Below are positions 56,401 through 59,400 of a stretch of DNA of 64,000 nucleotides, one piece after another. Within the stretch, counting starts at the first letter, position 1. Each line of letters opens with the position of its first letter. Source of the DNA: Liopterus haemorrhoidalis (lineage: Eukaryota; Arthropoda; Insecta; Coleoptera; Dytiscidae); NCBI GenBank assembly GCA_963971575.1, contig OZ020625.1, forward strand, positions 30,142,537-30,206,536, given 5' to 3'. The notes under the pieces are model-generated. The model was not told the DNA's origin. It did not search any database and saw nothing but the letters and a program-made list of their open reading frames with translations. The position numbers were made by a program, and so were the translations under genes.

Positions 56401-59400
56401 GCAGATAAGTTATTCGGTAGTCAAAGTAGCGAATAAGTAACAAATAAGTGCTGTCATTGTCAAAAAGTTAGAAATTAAATGATTTCTTGGAACAATAAAT
56501 TGCAAAATGGACTTGAAAAAATATAATTTGTTTTAATTTTATTATTTGTAGAAATAATGCCTTAACTCCAAAATAACAGTGCACCAGTCCACGGTGAGAA
56601 AAAATATGAAAAAAGTATCTCGTGCAATATCCAGCTTATGTCTGATTTTATTTGTAGGGTCATTGTGCTAGTGGTCAGCCATTTAAGGACATCATGATTT
56701 TCAACACGTCGCAAATATCGTACTTTTACTAATTAAAAATTAAAAAACACATATATAATTATTTAAATGTTTAAGTTTATTGTTCATTTTTTATTTTACA
56801 AAAATGCATATTTGTGTAATTAATAAAAAATAAAATGTAAAAATGTATCAAAATTACTAGTAGTCAGCCTTTAATGTTTAATAGTCAGCCACATAGGTGC
56901 TGGTAGTCAGCCTTGTTACTACTTACATTGAATTAGGTACATTAATTAATCACAGAATAAACATTTTAAAGAATTTCATCTGTAATATGGTAATATATGT
57001 ATATCAAAAATCAGAAAGACAATTAATGAACTAAAAGAAGAGATAAGAGAACTTAAAAAGAAAGAAGAAGTGTGGAAAATAGAAAAAGAAAGTATGATAC
57101 AAAGAATCGAAAGACTGAAAAATAAAGAGGAAGAACAAGAAAAAAGAAGGAAGAAAAATAATATCATTATAAAAGTAAATATAGGAAGAAATAACCAGGA
57201 CACAAAGGAATTCATAAAAACAGCTGGGAGTGGATGTTGACATCAAAGAAGCTTATAAAATAATTACGAAAAATTAGACTGATTTAACAGTGTGGCGATG
57301 CAAAATTGGGAAGAAAAGCAAAAGATCCTGGCAAGTAAAAACAAATTAAAGGAACAAAAGATGTACATAGATCATGACTTCAAGAGACCTCAAGAGAAAG
57401 GACGATCCAGGGAAATATGAGGAATGTGGCGAAAGTAGAAAGAGAAAAAGGTAACCACATGGCCGTAGGATACAAAACAAATAATACCGGAGGAAAATGG
57501 TATAAATGGAACGAGAAAGAAGAAAATTCGACTATTCCTATCCAAAACTAATGTAAAAACAATTGGTGGCCAACTACTGGTATTCAATGTTCAATAGTCG
57601 GCCAGGTCCTAAAAAGACAGGCTGACTTCTGGTTTTTAAATTAATGATAAAAAAAGAAATAAATTTATCCAAGCAAAATAGAAATATTATTTTCCTGAAT
57701 GTAAGATAGAAATAAAATATTTCAGTTTCTAAAACCCCAGTTGTCAGCCGCGTAGGCTGACTACTAGAATTTTCCAAAAATTGTTCGCCAGTGGTCAGCC
57801 TCATTAAGTATTTAATAAATCGAAGACATCTATGTTGAAAAACATTTTTATTATAATAATTAATGTTCTAAATATTTGTCCTAAATAAATTTATAGTAAA
57901 ACATACAATAATTACCTCGTACAATATTCGAATCATACACTGCCTCACTAACCATAACTGGACTCAACACAGAGTATATGTTCAGACATGTTGTTGAGGT
58001 TGACTTCTTTTATTTACATTTAATGTTGAGAGACATCTATTCTTATTGGTTGAAAGTAATCGAAAAGTAGAAAGACTGCTGAATACTGGCATATAAAATT
58101 TTAAATATTTAGTTGGGATATTAAACTATTATTTAAGTTTTAATTTTAAAAAGGCCGACTACTGGAACAGGCTGACTACTTGCACACTGACCCTATGCCT
58201 TGCACAGAAAATTAAATAAACAAATTTCAACGAGTATTTTTAGATCGGGAGCTCATGACATTTTTGGTCTCCAATTTCATACAGCATGCCTTTTGCAGGA
58301 GAGAATATTTACCCTGTGACAACAAAAAAGAGATGGTACTAAACCCCTGCACGATTTCCGGTCATAGGGAAAATTGCATTTCCACTTGCACAAAATTTTT
58401 GTGTTTTTCTCTGATTTAATATTGCTTGCCCTTTTGTCAAAAGAAAGTTATAACAAATTTAAAGTCTTTTAAATATAGGCATGCTGTATGAAAATGCGAA
58501 AAATCATATTTTTTTATTACAAGATCACATGACCGTTTGAGCCCTTTGGGACCCTCCGAATCGCATGCATATATTTAAAAGACTTTAAATTTGTTATAAC
58601 TTTCTTTTGACAAAAGGGCAAGCAATATTAAATCAGAGAAAAGCACAAAAATTTTGTGTTTAAGTGGAAATGCAATTTTCCCTATGACCGGAAAGCGTGC
58701 AGGGGTTTAGTACCATCCCTTTTTTGTTGTCACTGGGCAAATATTCTCTCCTCCAAAAGGCATGCTGTATGAAATCGGAGACCAAAAACTGTCAGAACTC
58801 CCGGTCTATTTACGAAATTGCCCGCTATCCACGAGTAGTTGCAGCCTGAGATGAAATGTTAGTGAAACTGCTTTCTTCTGTGAAAAAAAGGCTGAAGTAA
58901 ACGGTGTCGAGGAGGATATTTTATATTAAACGTTAGCCGAGATCCACGCCTTACAATACAATGTTTAATAATAGGGGATACGCATAAAATTTATATTTCC
59001 TTAAAATTACATTTTTTTTTTTTTTATGTCACCTAACAAAACAAAAATTACATTTTAATTAATATTACAGCCAATTTTTTTAATTATAATATTGTAAATT
59101 TGAAATAATCCGACCACAGCGCGAAGGTTGCCGAGTAAATACGACTGAACATGACGTCAAACCCCAGACAGCCCAGACTACAACATAATCTTTACGTGTG
59201 TATATTGTATTGTTCGAGAGTTTTGTATTTGTTTTTAAACAATTTTTCACGCATTTATTATAAAAATGGCAGATAAAGATTTTGTTAGGGTCTCAGGGTG
59301 ATAATTTACCCAACATTGATGCATTTATCATGGAATATATGAAAAATAATGAATGCTACAGTGCTGAAGAAATACGTGGTGTCAAAACAAACTTGTAAGT

